From Acidobacteriota bacterium (GTDB lineage: Bacteria; Acidobacteriota; Terriglobia; Acidiferrales; UBA7541), in NCBI GenBank assembly GCA_003153585.1, contig PLZZ01000108.1, forward strand, positions 1 to 8,176: a stretch of 8,176 nucleotides of DNA, given 5' to 3'. Made by a program: the position numbers and the translations under genes. This document shows, piece after piece, positions 1-6,262 of this stretch. The notes beneath the pieces are model-generated. The model did not search any database, was not told where the DNA came from, and saw only the letters and a program-made list of their open reading frames with translations. Each line of letters starts with the position of its first letter. Within the stretch, counting starts at the first letter, position 1.

Positions 1-132
1 CGCCAAAAAATTCAGAAATGGATGTGCTCCTTTTTGTTCCGTTTCTGCCGCTCTGGTCGCAGCAAGAATAGTGGCCGTGAACACATCAACTGCAGCCCAA
101 ATTGGAGTTTTGCGCGCCTCGATGCTACCTTG

Positions 133-161
133 TTGCCAGCATTATCAGCCCGCGATATCAG
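133..161 (+). promoter_or_regulatory. Candidate sigma-70-type promoter for sppA
   Basis: TTGCCA at 133-138 (5 of 6 to TTGACA) is followed after 17 bp by TATCAG at 156-161 (4 of 6 to TATAAT). Transcription would start near 168 and give a leader of about 30 nt that contains the ribosome binding site of sppA. The -10 box is imperfect and there is no other support. The rest of 1-192 shows no convincing gene. Confidence 0.35.
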
Positions 162-185
162 GCATCGCCTGCGCGCGCGTGGGAA

Positions 186-192
186 GAGGTGA
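186..192 (+). promoter_or_regulatory. Ribosome binding site deciding the sppA start
   Basis: GAGGTGA lies directly against the first possible ATG at 193, leaving no spacing, but 6 nt before a second in-frame ATG at 199. The normal spacing favours the ATG at 199. Confidence 0.6.
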
Positions 193-198
193 ATGACC

Positions 199-1896
199 AT
201 GACTTGGGGCAAGCGGCGAGCGATTGTAATCATCGTGCTGGTAGTTTTTTTTGTCGTCCTGATTTTTTGGACCGCCTCGAAACCGAACATACGCATCGCC
301 TCGAATTCCGTCCTGGTAATTGACGCGACGGGCCAAATCGAAGAGCAGCGCGCCCCGGATTTTTTCAGCGCCTTCAACGGCACCGTTCCGGTTCTGCATG
401 ACTACCTCGATGCCCTCGACAACGCTCGCACCGATCCCCGCGTCACCGGCGTGGTTGTGCGCATCGCCCCGCTCCAAACCGGCTGGGCAAAACTCGAAGA
501 GATTCGCAATCATTTGCTTGCGTTCCGAACGAGCGGCAAACCCAGCATTTGTTATCTGGGATATGACGGCATCCAAAACCAGGAATACTATCTCGCCAGC
601 GCTTGCCAGCAAATCTGGCTCGTGCCCACCACTCCCGTCAACATTCGCGGGATGATGGCCGAAGCTACTTTCATCCGCGGCACACTCGACAAGCTAAAAA
701 TTGTCCCCGAGTACTATCACATCGCCGAATACAAAACTGCCGGAAACATGTTCACCGAGAAGAAATTCACTCCGGCGCACAAAGAAGAAGTGGAATCTCT
801 CCTCCACAGCGTTTACGAACAATATCTCGGAGATACTTCGAAAGCGCGTGGCGTGAGCCGCGATCAATTCGAAGCTATTCTCAACCGCGGCCCGTTCTCC
901 TCCGCCGACGCCTTGTCCACCAAGATCGTTGATCGCGTCGGCTACTGGGACCAGATTCAGGACTACTTCAAAAAGCGCGCGGGCGGTTGGAATCCGGTTT
1001 CCCTGAATACCTACCGCACAACTTTGGGCACGCCGAATTTCGCTCTGGATAAGATCGCCATTGTTTATGCCAGCGGTTTGATCGTCTCTGGAGATTCCGG
1101 AACCACCCCGGGCGGCGGATTCATCATGGGCGGCGACTCGGTGGCCGCCGATATTCGCAGAGCGCGAATGGACTCCGGCATCAAAGCCATCGTCCTGCGT
1201 GTGGATTCCGGCGGCGGCTCCGTGGTTGGCAGCGAAGTGATTCGCAGGGAAGTGGAACTCGCGCACGAGGTGAAACCCGTAGTCGTTTCCATGTCCGATG
1301 TCGCGGCGTCCGGCGGTTACTGGATTGCCTCGCCTGCGGACAAAATCGTTGCGGACCGGGACACTATCACCGGTTCCATCGGCGTCATAATCGGCAAGCT
1401 CAACGTGTCCGGACTTTTCAATTTGCTGGGTGTCAGCACGGATTACGTCGCCACCAGCGACAACGCCACACTTTTTTCCGCGCAACAGAATTTCACCCCG
1501 GCCCAGCGCGAATATATCGAAAAGTCTCTTCACCAAACCTATGCCGAATTCATAGTCGGAGTGGCCGAGGGCCGTAAAATGTCCGTGGACGCGGTGGACA
1601 AAATCGGAAAAGGCCGCGTCTGGTCTGGGTCGCAAGCGAAAGATTTGGGGCTTGTTGACGAACTGGGCGGCGTGGACCGCGCCATCGAAGTAGCCAAACA
1701 GCTCGCGCACATCCCGGCGAGCGATTCCATTAGAATCGTGCGCCTTCCTGAAGAAAGAACTTTCTTTCAGCAGCTTCTGGAACGCGAAAAAGAGCAGATG
1801 AACGAATCAAGATCTTTGGAAGCCACGCTGCAGCACATCCTGGGCCTCATGGAACCCATCCAGGCGCGCCTGCCCTACGAACTGCACATAAAATAA
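199..1896 (+). CDS. sppA: Signal peptide peptidase SppA, 67K type (serine protease, family S49)
   Basis: Membrane-anchored serine protease expected to cut leftover signal peptides in the cytoplasmic membrane. The 565-residue product has a short basic N-terminus (KRR at 5-7) and one membrane helix at about 8-24, then two S49 domains: a degenerate N-terminal one (about 70-250) and a catalytic C-terminal one (about 285-504). In the two-domain SppA family the catalytic Lys comes from the first domain and the Ser from the second. Here these are Lys179 in AEYKTAGN and Ser371 in VAASGGYW, 192 residues apart and close to the spacing in E. coli SppA (Lys209/Ser409). The oxyanion-loop motif, usually SPGGS, reads SGGGS at 337-341. 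A 60-residue, partly helical tail follows the second domain. The start at 199 is chosen over 193 by ribosome-site spacing. The gene stands alone; the next unit has its own promoter. Confidence 0.95.
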   Translation: MTWGKRRAIVIIVLVVFFVVLIFWTASKPNIRIASNSVLVIDATGQIEEQRAPDFFSAFNGTVPVLHDYLDALDNARTDPRVTGVVVRIAPLQTGWAKLEEIRNHLLAFRTSGKPSICYLGYDGIQNQEYYLASACQQIWLVPTTPVNIRGMMAEATFIRGTLDKLKIVPEYYHIAEYKTAGNMFTEKKFTPAHKEEVESLLHSVYEQYLGDTSKARGVSRDQFEAILNRGPFSSADALSTKIVDRVGYWDQIQDYFKKRAGGWNPVSLNTYRTTLGTPNFALDKIAIVYASGLIVSGDSGTTPGGGFIMGGDSVAADIRRARMDSGIKAIVLRVDSGGGSVVGSEVIRREVELAHEVKPVVVSMSDVAASGGYWIASPADKIVADRDTITGSIGVIIGKLNVSGLFNLLGVSTDYVATSDNATLFSAQQNFTPAQREYIEKSLHQTYAEFIVGVAEGRKMSVDAVDKIGKGRVWSGSQAKDLGLVDELGGVDRAIEVAKQLAHIPASDSIRIVRLPEERTFFQQLLEREKEQMNESRSLEATLQHILGLMEPIQARLPYELHIK

Positions 1897-1980
1897 ATTG
1901 GGAATAAACATTGATGTCCAATCTAAACTCAGCGCCGGCCCTGTTGGGCGGCGAATGGAACCTCGCGCGTCTTTTCCGGG

Positions 1981-2009
1981 CTGAAACAGGGCGCGATTTT
2001 CGCTATACT
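1981..2009 (+). promoter_or_regulatory. Promoter of tRNA-Cys
   Basis: CTGAAA at 1981-1986 (4 of 6 to the -35 consensus), a 17-bp spacer and TATACT at 2004-2009 (5 of 6 to the -10 consensus). The predicted start near 2016 lies a few bases before the mature tRNA 5' end at 2020. No terminator is visible after the tRNA, so the same transcript probably continues into the exported-protein gene. Confidence 0.65.
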
Positions 2010-2019
2010 TTGAATCTAA

Positions 2020-2094
2020 GGCGCGGTACCCAAGTGGTAAGGGAGAGGTCTGCAAAACCTTCATACGCGAGTTCGATTCTCGCCCGCGCCTCCA
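2020..2094 (+). tRNA. tRNA-Cys (anticodon GCA)
   Basis: A complete 75-nt cloverleaf. The acceptor stem GGCGCGG (2020-2026) pairs with CCGCGCC (2084-2090). The anticodon stem GAGGT/ACCTT (2045-2049 and 2057-2061) encloses the loop CTGCAAA, with anticodon GCA at 2052-2054. The T stem GCGAG/CTCGC (2067-2071 and 2079-2083) encloses TTCGATT. The discriminator base is T2091, the U73 typical of cysteine tRNAs, and CCA is encoded at 2092-2094. The gene reads UGC/UGU codons. A reading frame passes through the tRNA on the same strand (see the next entry). Confidence 0.97.
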
Positions 2095-2096
2095 AA

Positions 2097-2858
2097 ATTT
2101 CCTCCCGGCTGATCTGGCTTCTTGTATTTTCTTGCCCCGCCATTTTTGCCCAAGGCGGGCCGCCGTATTACACCAACGACCCCGGCACCCCTGGAAACCT
2201 GCAATGGGAGATTAATCTGGCCTACGTGCCCTTTCTTTATCCCGATCATTCGGTAGCGCACACACCGGACGTGGACATCAACTTTGGTCTCGGCGATCGC
2301 ATCCAGCTGACCTACGAAAATGCATGGCTCCGCGTGGACAATCCCTCGCCGGTGAAATATGGGCTGGGGCAGGATCAATTGGGAGTGAAATGGCGGTTTT
2401 ACGACAACAAGGATTCAGGCTTCGCCATGTCACTTTTTCCGCAGCTCTCCATCAATAATCCGAATAACTCCGTCGAGCGAGGAATCACACCAAGAGGCGC
2501 AAGCTTGATCCTGCCTCTCGAATTTTCGAAAAAGCTCGGCCCGATCGATCTGAATTGGGAGGCTGGCTACAATCTCGTACACCGCGGCCCGGATGGGTGG
2601 CTCGCCGGCGTTGTCGTTGGCCATGACTTCACCAAGAACCTGGAACTGGACGCCGAATTTTACTCGACTGGAACATTCCATCCGTCCACCGACCAAGAAA
2701 CGCTGGAGGGAGGTCTTCGCTACAAGATACATCCCCCGGTAATCCTCCTCTTAATGGCCGGCCGCAGCGTGCAAACAGCAGGAACCACCCAGCCATATTT
2801 CGTTGGCTACTTTGGGTTGCAGTTCTTGCTGCCTTCCCGGCCTTTCGAGAAAGAATGA
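2097..2858 (+). CDS. Exported outer-membrane beta-barrel-like protein, start codon unclear
   Basis: Roughly 250 residues. A hydrophobic export signal (LIWLLVFSCPAIFAQ) has a likely cut after FA, so the mature protein begins QGGPPYYTNDPGTPG. The rest is rich in alternating aromatic/polar strands and Gly/Asn turns (for example LQWEINLAYVPFLYP and YFVGYFGLQFLLP), as expected of a beta barrel. The GPP-Y-T-DP opening recalls acidobacterial proteins of the PF13557-like outer-membrane 'transporter' group; this is family memory, and no substrate can be named. The frame stays open upstream to TTG 1911 and ATG 1914, but that extension would be encoded by the tRNA-Cys and would bury the signal peptide internally. 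Between the tRNA and the signal peptide there is no ATG, GTG or TTG in frame, only ATT (2097) and CTG (2109), and no Shine-Dalgarno. The start given is the first near-cognate codon and is a guess; a lost native start is equally possible. Confidence 0.75.
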   Translation: MSSRLIWLLVFSCPAIFAQGGPPYYTNDPGTPGNLQWEINLAYVPFLYPDHSVAHTPDVDINFGLGDRIQLTYENAWLRVDNPSPVKYGLGQDQLGVKWRFYDNKDSGFAMSLFPQLSINNPNNSVERGITPRGASLILPLEFSKKLGPIDLNWEAGYNLVHRGPDGWLAGVVVGHDFTKNLELDAEFYSTGTFHPSTDQETLEGGLRYKIHPPVILLLMAGRSVQTAGTTQPYFVGYFGLQFLLPSRPFEKE

Positions 2859-2924
2859 CCGAGGCATTACACATATATGACTCCACCTGGGGAAATAATT
2901 AATGCCCGGAAAACACCGTTCAAT

Positions 2925-3368
2925 TCAACGCTTGCGCGAGTGCACCCACATGCTGCGCATGTGCCAGACGAACACAGAAACGCCAAACCAGGCTGCCGTC
3001 GCGCCGATCAACACCGCGGGAGCAGGCTGCTTCGGCAGGAGCCCCCAAACAATCGCGGCAAACACCATCATTCCGATGCTTCCCATGGCGGCGCCGGCTG
3101 CATCTACACCGGCGACTTTTCTTCCGCGGATCGTGCCGTGCAATCCAGCTCGTTCCTTTTTTTCTTGCTGTTCGTTTTCAAGTAACGTCGCGCTTGCCGG
3201 AAAGATAGCGGGAAAAGCCATAAACAGGCCGCCGAGTGCGGGCCCATATTTATTCGCGATGATGCCCGCAAGAACGCAGATGGCTCCTCCGAATAGGAAT
3301 CTTAGAGCAAATTGGTACCACTTCGCTTGGCGCAGTGCCGACAAATTGACGCTGATATTCAAGGACAT
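2925..3368 (-). CDS. Small four-helix membrane protein, DUF3147-like (second of a tandem pair)
   Basis: 147 residues with four probable membrane helices (about 20-37, 43-63, 88-110, 117-135) and a highly charged cytoplasmic-type loop (ENEQQEKKERAG) between helices 2 and 3. The core LRFLFGGAI...GLFMAFPAIFPASATLL closely follows the upstream neighbour's LRFLIGGII...GLFGAAPSVALATLWL, so the two are paralogues. Both look like the DUF3147 group of uncharacterised membrane proteins, whose function is unknown. The ATG directly follows the neighbour's TAA stop with no intervening base, and only a short GAGG precedes it, so translation is probably coupled. It is longer than its partner at the N-terminus and in the charged loop. 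It ends 66 bp from the convergent exported-protein gene; I see no clear intrinsic terminator in that gap. Confidence 0.8.
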   Translation of the reverse strand: MSLNISVNLSALRQAKWYQFALRFLFGGAICVLAGIIANKYGPALGGLFMAFPAIFPASATLLENEQQEKKERAGLHGTIRGRKVAGVDAAGAAMGSIGMMVFAAIVWGLLPKQPAPAVLIGATAAWFGVSVFVWHMRSMWVHSRKR

Positions 3369-3713
3369 TTACCTCAGCAGCAAAAACCAAAGACCAAGAG
3401 AAACGGCCAACCACACCGGGATCAGACTCACGGTAACCGAAAGGCTGGACCACTGGCCCCTCATCAGCAGCCAGGTCGCGCAGGAGGCATAAATGAAAAA
3501 TGCAGCGGCACCCGCAATCATCGAGCGCGTTTCCACTGCGGCGTAGATTTTACCCTCTGAGGAAATCGTCAGCCACAGGGTAGCCAAGGCCACCGAGGGT
3601 GCAGCGCCAAAAAGTCCGGCGAAGCTCTTCGGTTTTAAGATGTCGCTGATCGCAGCAAAGCCACAAACGATAATTCCGCCGATCAGGAAGCGAAGAAGAA
3701 GATGTGTGAGCAA
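3369..3713 (-). CDS. Small four-helix membrane protein, DUF3147-like (first of a tandem pair)
   Basis: 114 residues, almost all membrane-embedded, with helices at about 5-22, 32-50, 64-84 and 90-112 and very short loops. It lacks a signal peptide and any catalytic motif. LRFLIGG near the N-terminus and the GLFGAAPS turn match the downstream paralogue and the DUF3147 family as I remember it; function is unknown. The reading frame opens after an in-frame TAG, and the only usable start is TTG at 3713, without a clear Shine-Dalgarno. Translation may therefore depend on ribosomes arriving from the FecR-domain gene 45 bp upstream, or the start may be weak by design. The order FecR-domain gene, this gene, second paralogue on one strand suggests one transcription unit, subject to the hairpin in the gap. 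Confidence 0.78.
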   Translation of the reverse strand: MLTHLLLRFLIGGIIVCGFAAISDILKPKSFAGLFGAAPSVALATLWLTISSEGKIYAAVETRSMIAGAAAFFIYASCATWLLMRGQWSSLSVTVSLIPVWLAVSLGLWFLLLR

Positions 3714-3731
3714 TGAGGTTTTTGAACTCTA

Positions 3732-3754
3732 CAGGGCGCCGACTCGACGCCCTG
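3732..3754 (-). terminator. Strong hairpin between the FecR-domain and DUF3147-like genes
   Basis: On the minus strand the 23 nt pair end to end: CAGGGCG with CGCCCTG, then a U-G wobble and two more pairs around a three-base AGT loop. It begins 4 nt after the FecR-domain TAG stop. No T-run follows (TAGAGTTC comes next), so this is not a classical intrinsic terminator. It could terminate weakly, stabilise the upstream mRNA end or be a processing site. Confidence 0.45.
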
Positions 3755-3758
3755 GCTG

Positions 3759-4595
3759 CTAGGGCACCCGCTGTCCGTTAATTTTCCCGCCCGTATCGAT
3801 CTTCGTGCAATTGGCGTGGACGCCGGTGTTCGTCGGGGTCGTGCCGCAAGTTTGTGTTTTGGTGACTACGCGGACCACCACGATTGCGACCGTGGCTGCC
3901 ACTGCGGCACCCACTCCGACAGCCACGCCGCCGGCAACTCCAAGTCCTCCGCCCGCCGCACCAGCGCCAGATGTGGCTGTTGTGTTCACGGCTTCGGTCA
4001 TGTTCAGCGGCGTAGCCTGAACGGGCTGAGACGGCGGTTCGTTGCTACGAACACTGGACTCCTGGCCACCCTTCATCAGAACGCAGTGCCCGGCCGTGTC
4101 ACAAACTTTGCAAGCGCCCTCGATGCAGAAGACTTCCATCTTTCCGTTGGCGTCAAATAGTACGGCCATGTCTGTGCCGACGACGCCGGCAACGCCGACG
4201 GGAGTGCGGATCTGGAAGTGGGCATCCGGCTTCACGAGCTTGGCGGCCTTGGCGCGGACACGGCCGTAATTCAGATCCAGGTCGGTCTGCTGCTGCGCCG
4301 CATCATGCTTCGCAATGGCCAAGTTGGAATCCGAGCCGACACTCAGAATCGAGCCGTCATCCAAGGCCACGCGAGCGCGCGCCAGATGCCCGGTGTTAAT
4401 AACATCGCCCCAAAATACTTGCTGAGAAGTTGAAGCGGCCACTTGCTGGGCGCCGCGAATCACGTTCACGATCGGCACCACCGCAGTGATTTTCCCGGCG
4501 CTTTGGGCTGCCTGAGCCGCGACGTCCGGAGGCATTACGAGCGCCAGGCAGATTACGAGCACGAGAGTAGAAATGACAGGATGACGGACATTCAT
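3759..4595 (-). CDS. Exported FecR-domain protein with cysteine cluster and Gly/Ala-rich hydrophobic tail
   Basis: 278 residues. A Sec-type signal peptide (about 1-27, cut near DVAA/Q) leads into a FecR domain (PF04773-like) at about 60-160. GDVINTG at 63-69, ALDDGSILSVGSDSNLAI at 77-94 and FQIRTPVGVAGVVGTDMAV at 127-145 are the hallmark stretches. Classical FecR is a signal transducer with an N-terminal cytoplasmic anti-sigma part. This one instead starts with a cleavable signal and has no sigma factor or TonB receptor beside it, so a periplasmic or surface role is more likely than iron signalling. Four cysteines (157, 162, 165, 171) cluster just after the domain and two more lie near the end (250, 263). 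Residues about 211-243 form a Gly/Ala/Val stretch that could span or anchor in a membrane. The start at ATG 4595 is fixed by AGAGGA 8 nt upstream; an earlier in-frame start at 4643 would bury the signal peptide. Confidence 0.85.
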   Translation of the reverse strand: MNVRHPVISTLVLVICLALVMPPDVAAQAAQSAGKITAVVPIVNVIRGAQQVAASTSQQVFWGDVINTGHLARARVALDDGSILSVGSDSNLAIAKHDAAQQQTDLDLNYGRVRAKAAKLVKPDAHFQIRTPVGVAGVVGTDMAVLFDANGKMEVFCIEGACKVCDTAGHCVLMKGGQESSVRSNEPPSQPVQATPLNMTEAVNTTATSGAGAAGGGLGVAGGVAVGVGAAVAATVAIVVVRVVTKTQTCGTTPTNTGVHANCTKIDTGGKINGQRVP

Positions 4596-4603
4596 TTGGA
4601 TAT

Positions 4604-4609
4604 TCCTCT
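4604..4609 (-). promoter_or_regulatory. Ribosome binding site deciding the FecR-domain start
   Basis: AGAGGA on the minus strand is 8 nt before ATG 4593-4595. It selects this start and places the signal peptide at the N-terminus. Confidence 0.75.
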
Positions 4610-4690
4610 CCGGATGCCCTGGGTCGGGCCGCAAACTAAGCAATGCTCCCGGATTTCTTACGTCTTAGAAAAAATCTGATCGCGGGGTCT

Positions 4691-4713
4691 GGGAAAAGCT
4701 ATCACAAATTCCC
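4691..4713. repeat. Interrupted inverted repeat upstream of the FecR-domain gene
   Basis: GGGAA at 4691-4695 and TTCCC at 4709-4713 form an inverted repeat with a 13-bp AT-rich centre, about 100 bp upstream of the FecR-domain start. It could be a regulator site, but five-base arms can arise by chance. I found no convincing -10/-35 pair in 4596-4806. Confidence 0.2.
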
Positions 4714-4764
4714 CACGAAAACCTAGGGAAATTGCCGCAGTCGAGGTGTTTGAGGCATCGACTT

Positions 4765-4781
4765 GGCCGGCCGCGCCGGCC
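4765..4781 (-). terminator. GC-only hairpin downstream of the mscS operon
   Basis: A perfect 7-bp inverted repeat, GGCCGGC/GCCGGCC, with a 3-nt loop, 26 bp beyond the stop of the last gene of the minus-strand mscS operon. There is no following T-tract, so intrinsic termination is doubtful; it may mark the 3' end of the mRNA or act with Rho. It also lies between two transcription units, the expected place for a terminator. Confidence 0.4.
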
Positions 4782-4806
4782 CCCACTCCCACTGAATCAT
4801 GACCGG

Positions 4807-5268
4807 CTATTTCTTTGCGGCTGCCGTGGCCTTTTCCATTTGGGCAAACATGTCACGCATCGCCTGGTTTGTTCCGGGCGAACGCTTTTCGCGCCAGGCC
4901 TCCAGGCGCTTGCAATGTTCTTCAAGATTCTTGAGCATGTGCGGATTTTTGAAAAGCGCCCGCCAGGGACCGACTACGGGCCTCAAGCGTTCCCAAACGA
5001 TCCACTGCTCCCCGGAGTTCTCGAAGAACAATTCTTCATCGATCAATCCCCGGTTGACGATACTGGCCACCATATCCCAGTAACTCATGACCATGCGGAA
5101 GTAAGCGTTTTCCTGGCTTGCCGGCGGATATTGCTTCATCACGTCGTCCATCGTGGCGGGCCGGAAATTATCCATGAACCATTGACGCGCTTCACGAAGG
5201 CGAGGTTCGCGGCGGATATCGTACAACCGCAGCATCAGATTGACCTGATCGTGCGTAACTTCACCCAT
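4807..5268 (-). CDS. Conserved hypothetical soluble protein (DUF4760-like)
   Basis: 153 residues, mostly helical, charged and aromatic, with no signal peptide or membrane segment. Recognisable stretches are MGEVTHDQVNLMLRLYDIRR at the start, a central block YFRMVMSYWDMVASIVNRGL and ELFFENSGEQWIVWERLRP, and a Lys/Ala-rich C-terminus. It resembles small acidobacterial proteins of unknown function; the DUF4760 label is from memory and is tentative. A near-perfect Shine-Dalgarno (AGGAGG, minus strand 5274-5279) sits 5 nt before the ATG, so translation should be strong. The start is only 23 bp after the mscS stop on the same strand, which suggests co-transcription with the channel and possibly a role in the same osmotic or envelope response. 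That link is inference from position only. Confidence 0.8.
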   Translation of the reverse strand: MGEVTHDQVNLMLRLYDIRREPRLREARQWFMDNFRPATMDDVMKQYPPASQENAYFRMVMSYWDMVASIVNRGLIDEELFFENSGEQWIVWERLRPVVGPWRALFKNPHMLKNLEEHCKRLEAWREKRSPGTNQAMRDMFAQMEKATAAAKK

Positions 5269-5291
5269 TGTTTCCTCCTGTCGAGAAAGAA

Positions 5292-6143
5292 TTAGGAATT
5301 CGGCGGCGGGACTTCGCGTACGGAAACATTGTACATCTGGCTAAGCGGGATGCGGGATTGCTCAAAGCCAAGTTTGATTCGACGCCGGAGTTCGCGGGCC
5401 ACGTCTTCTTTTCGATTCAGAACGGTTCGCACTTGCAGCCGGATCGCGGTGCCATCCAGCGAAAGAGCCTCGATACCGAGGACGCGAGGGCCATCCACCA
5501 GGGCCGGCGACCAGTCGGCGTCATCGCGGAAATCACCGGCGATTTTCTCCAAAGCGGTAAGGGCACGTCCCACCATTTCTTCCGAAGGGACTGTGACGTC
5601 GACAAAAACCTGCGACCAATCCCGGCTAAGGTTAGCGACCGGACCAACAAGTCCATTCGGAATGGTTACCATCGCACCGGCAACATTTCGAAGTACGGTT
5701 CGGCGCAGAGTGAGGTGTTCCACGCGTCCCGTTTCCCCATTCGTCTGAATCAAATCACCGATGACAAACTGATCCTCAAAAACGATGAAGAAGCCGTTGA
5801 TGAGATCCTTGACGAGATTCTGCGCGCCGAATCCGAGCGCAAGGCTGGCCACTGCCGCCGCCGCTTCCACCGGGCTCACATTGAATCCGAATTCAGGCAG
5901 CGCAGTCAGAACCGCAACGCCGACGATGATTCCTAAACCAACGCTGTAGAGTAATGCGGCCATCGTGCGCGTTTGCTGTTCGCGCATCTGAGCCACGCGC
6001 GACGGGGACTTGGCGGATTGAATCAGACGGGAAGTAAGGGCCCTCAGCAGGCGGGCAACCAGAAGGGCGATGAAAACGATAATCAGGACGCGCAGCGCGC
6101 GTACGCCCGCAAATTCCATCCACCGCCTGAGCGAATCAGTCAT
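5292..6143 (-). CDS. mscS: MscS-family mechanosensitive ion channel
   Basis: A channel of the inner membrane that opens under membrane tension to release solutes after osmotic downshock. The 283 residues match the usual length of the small MscS class (E. coli MscS is 286). Helices TM1 (about 15-36) and TM2 (62-82) precede the pore-lining TM3 (92-125), which shows the characteristic AAAAVASLALGFGAQNLVKD small-residue packing and continues into INGFFIVFEDQFVIGD, the entry to the beta domain. The pattern GRVEHLTLRRTVLRN...VTIPNGLV (139-165) is the conserved MscS beta-domain block, followed by the alpha/beta cytoplasmic cage. ATG 6143 lacks a clear Shine-Dalgarno and lies only about 10 nt after the predicted transcription start. 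Met9, preceded by AGGCGGTGG, is a less likely alternative because it would shorten the sequence before TM1. First gene of a two-gene unit. Confidence 0.93.
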   Translation of the reverse strand: MTDSLRRWMEFAGVRALRVLIIVFIALLVARLLRALTSRLIQSAKSPSRVAQMREQQTRTMAALLYSVGLGIIVGVAVLTALPEFGFNVSPVEAAAAVASLALGFGAQNLVKDLINGFFIVFEDQFVIGDLIQTNGETGRVEHLTLRRTVLRNVAGAMVTIPNGLVGPVANLSRDWSQVFVDVTVPSEEMVGRALTALEKIAGDFRDDADWSPALVDGPRVLGIEALSLDGTAIRLQVRTVLNRKEDVARELRRRIKLGFEQSRIPLSQMYNVSVREVPPPNS

Positions 6144-6160
6144 AAGATAAGGGGAGCGGA

Positions 6161-6169
6161 ATTATACCA
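6161..6169 (-). promoter_or_regulatory. Extended -10 promoter of the mscS operon
   Basis: The minus strand reads TGGTATAAT: a perfect TATAAT (6161-6166) preceded by the TGn extended -10 element. No good -35 box is present 16-18 bp upstream, as is common with extended -10 promoters. Transcription would start near 6154, leaving a leader of about 10 nt before ATG 6143. Confidence 0.6.
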
Positions 6170-6262
6170 TTCACGCGGCCTGGTGCATGGAGCTTCCGCT
6201 GCAAGCATAGCTGCCTGGAGCGCGCGACCGTGGCAAGCATTTTTTTCGACAGGAGCTGATTT

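Noticed and set aside
694..1710. 338-codon minus-strand open frame inside sppA
   Set aside because: Antisense shadow; His/Gly/Asp-rich with no recognisable domain, while the plus strand encodes a clear SppA.
1914..2096. Start of the exported protein at ATG 1914
   Set aside because: It would translate the whole tRNA-Cys and place about 60 residues before the signal peptide.
2061..2378. Minus-strand open frame ending GENRTRV across tRNA-Cys
   Set aside because: The C-terminal peptide is the antisense translation of a tRNA, a well-known annotation artefact, and the rest is antisense to the exported-protein gene.
2947..2963. 7-bp inverted repeat CACATGC/GCATGTG
   Set aside because: It lies inside the coding end of the 147-residue membrane protein (HMRSMW), so it is probably coincidental and not a terminator.
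2902..3492. 196-codon plus-strand open frame over the two small membrane-protein genes
   Set aside because: Antisense to two paralogous membrane proteins whose shared motifs prove the minus strand is the coding one.
4644..4740. Possible ECF-type or sigma-54 promoter for the FecR-domain gene
   Set aside because: GGAATTT and TTGC-like fragments occur on the minus strand but without a matching partner element at the right spacing.
5268..5936. 222-codon plus-strand open frame inside mscS
   Set aside because: Antisense to a well-conserved MscS gene; composition shows no domain or export signal.
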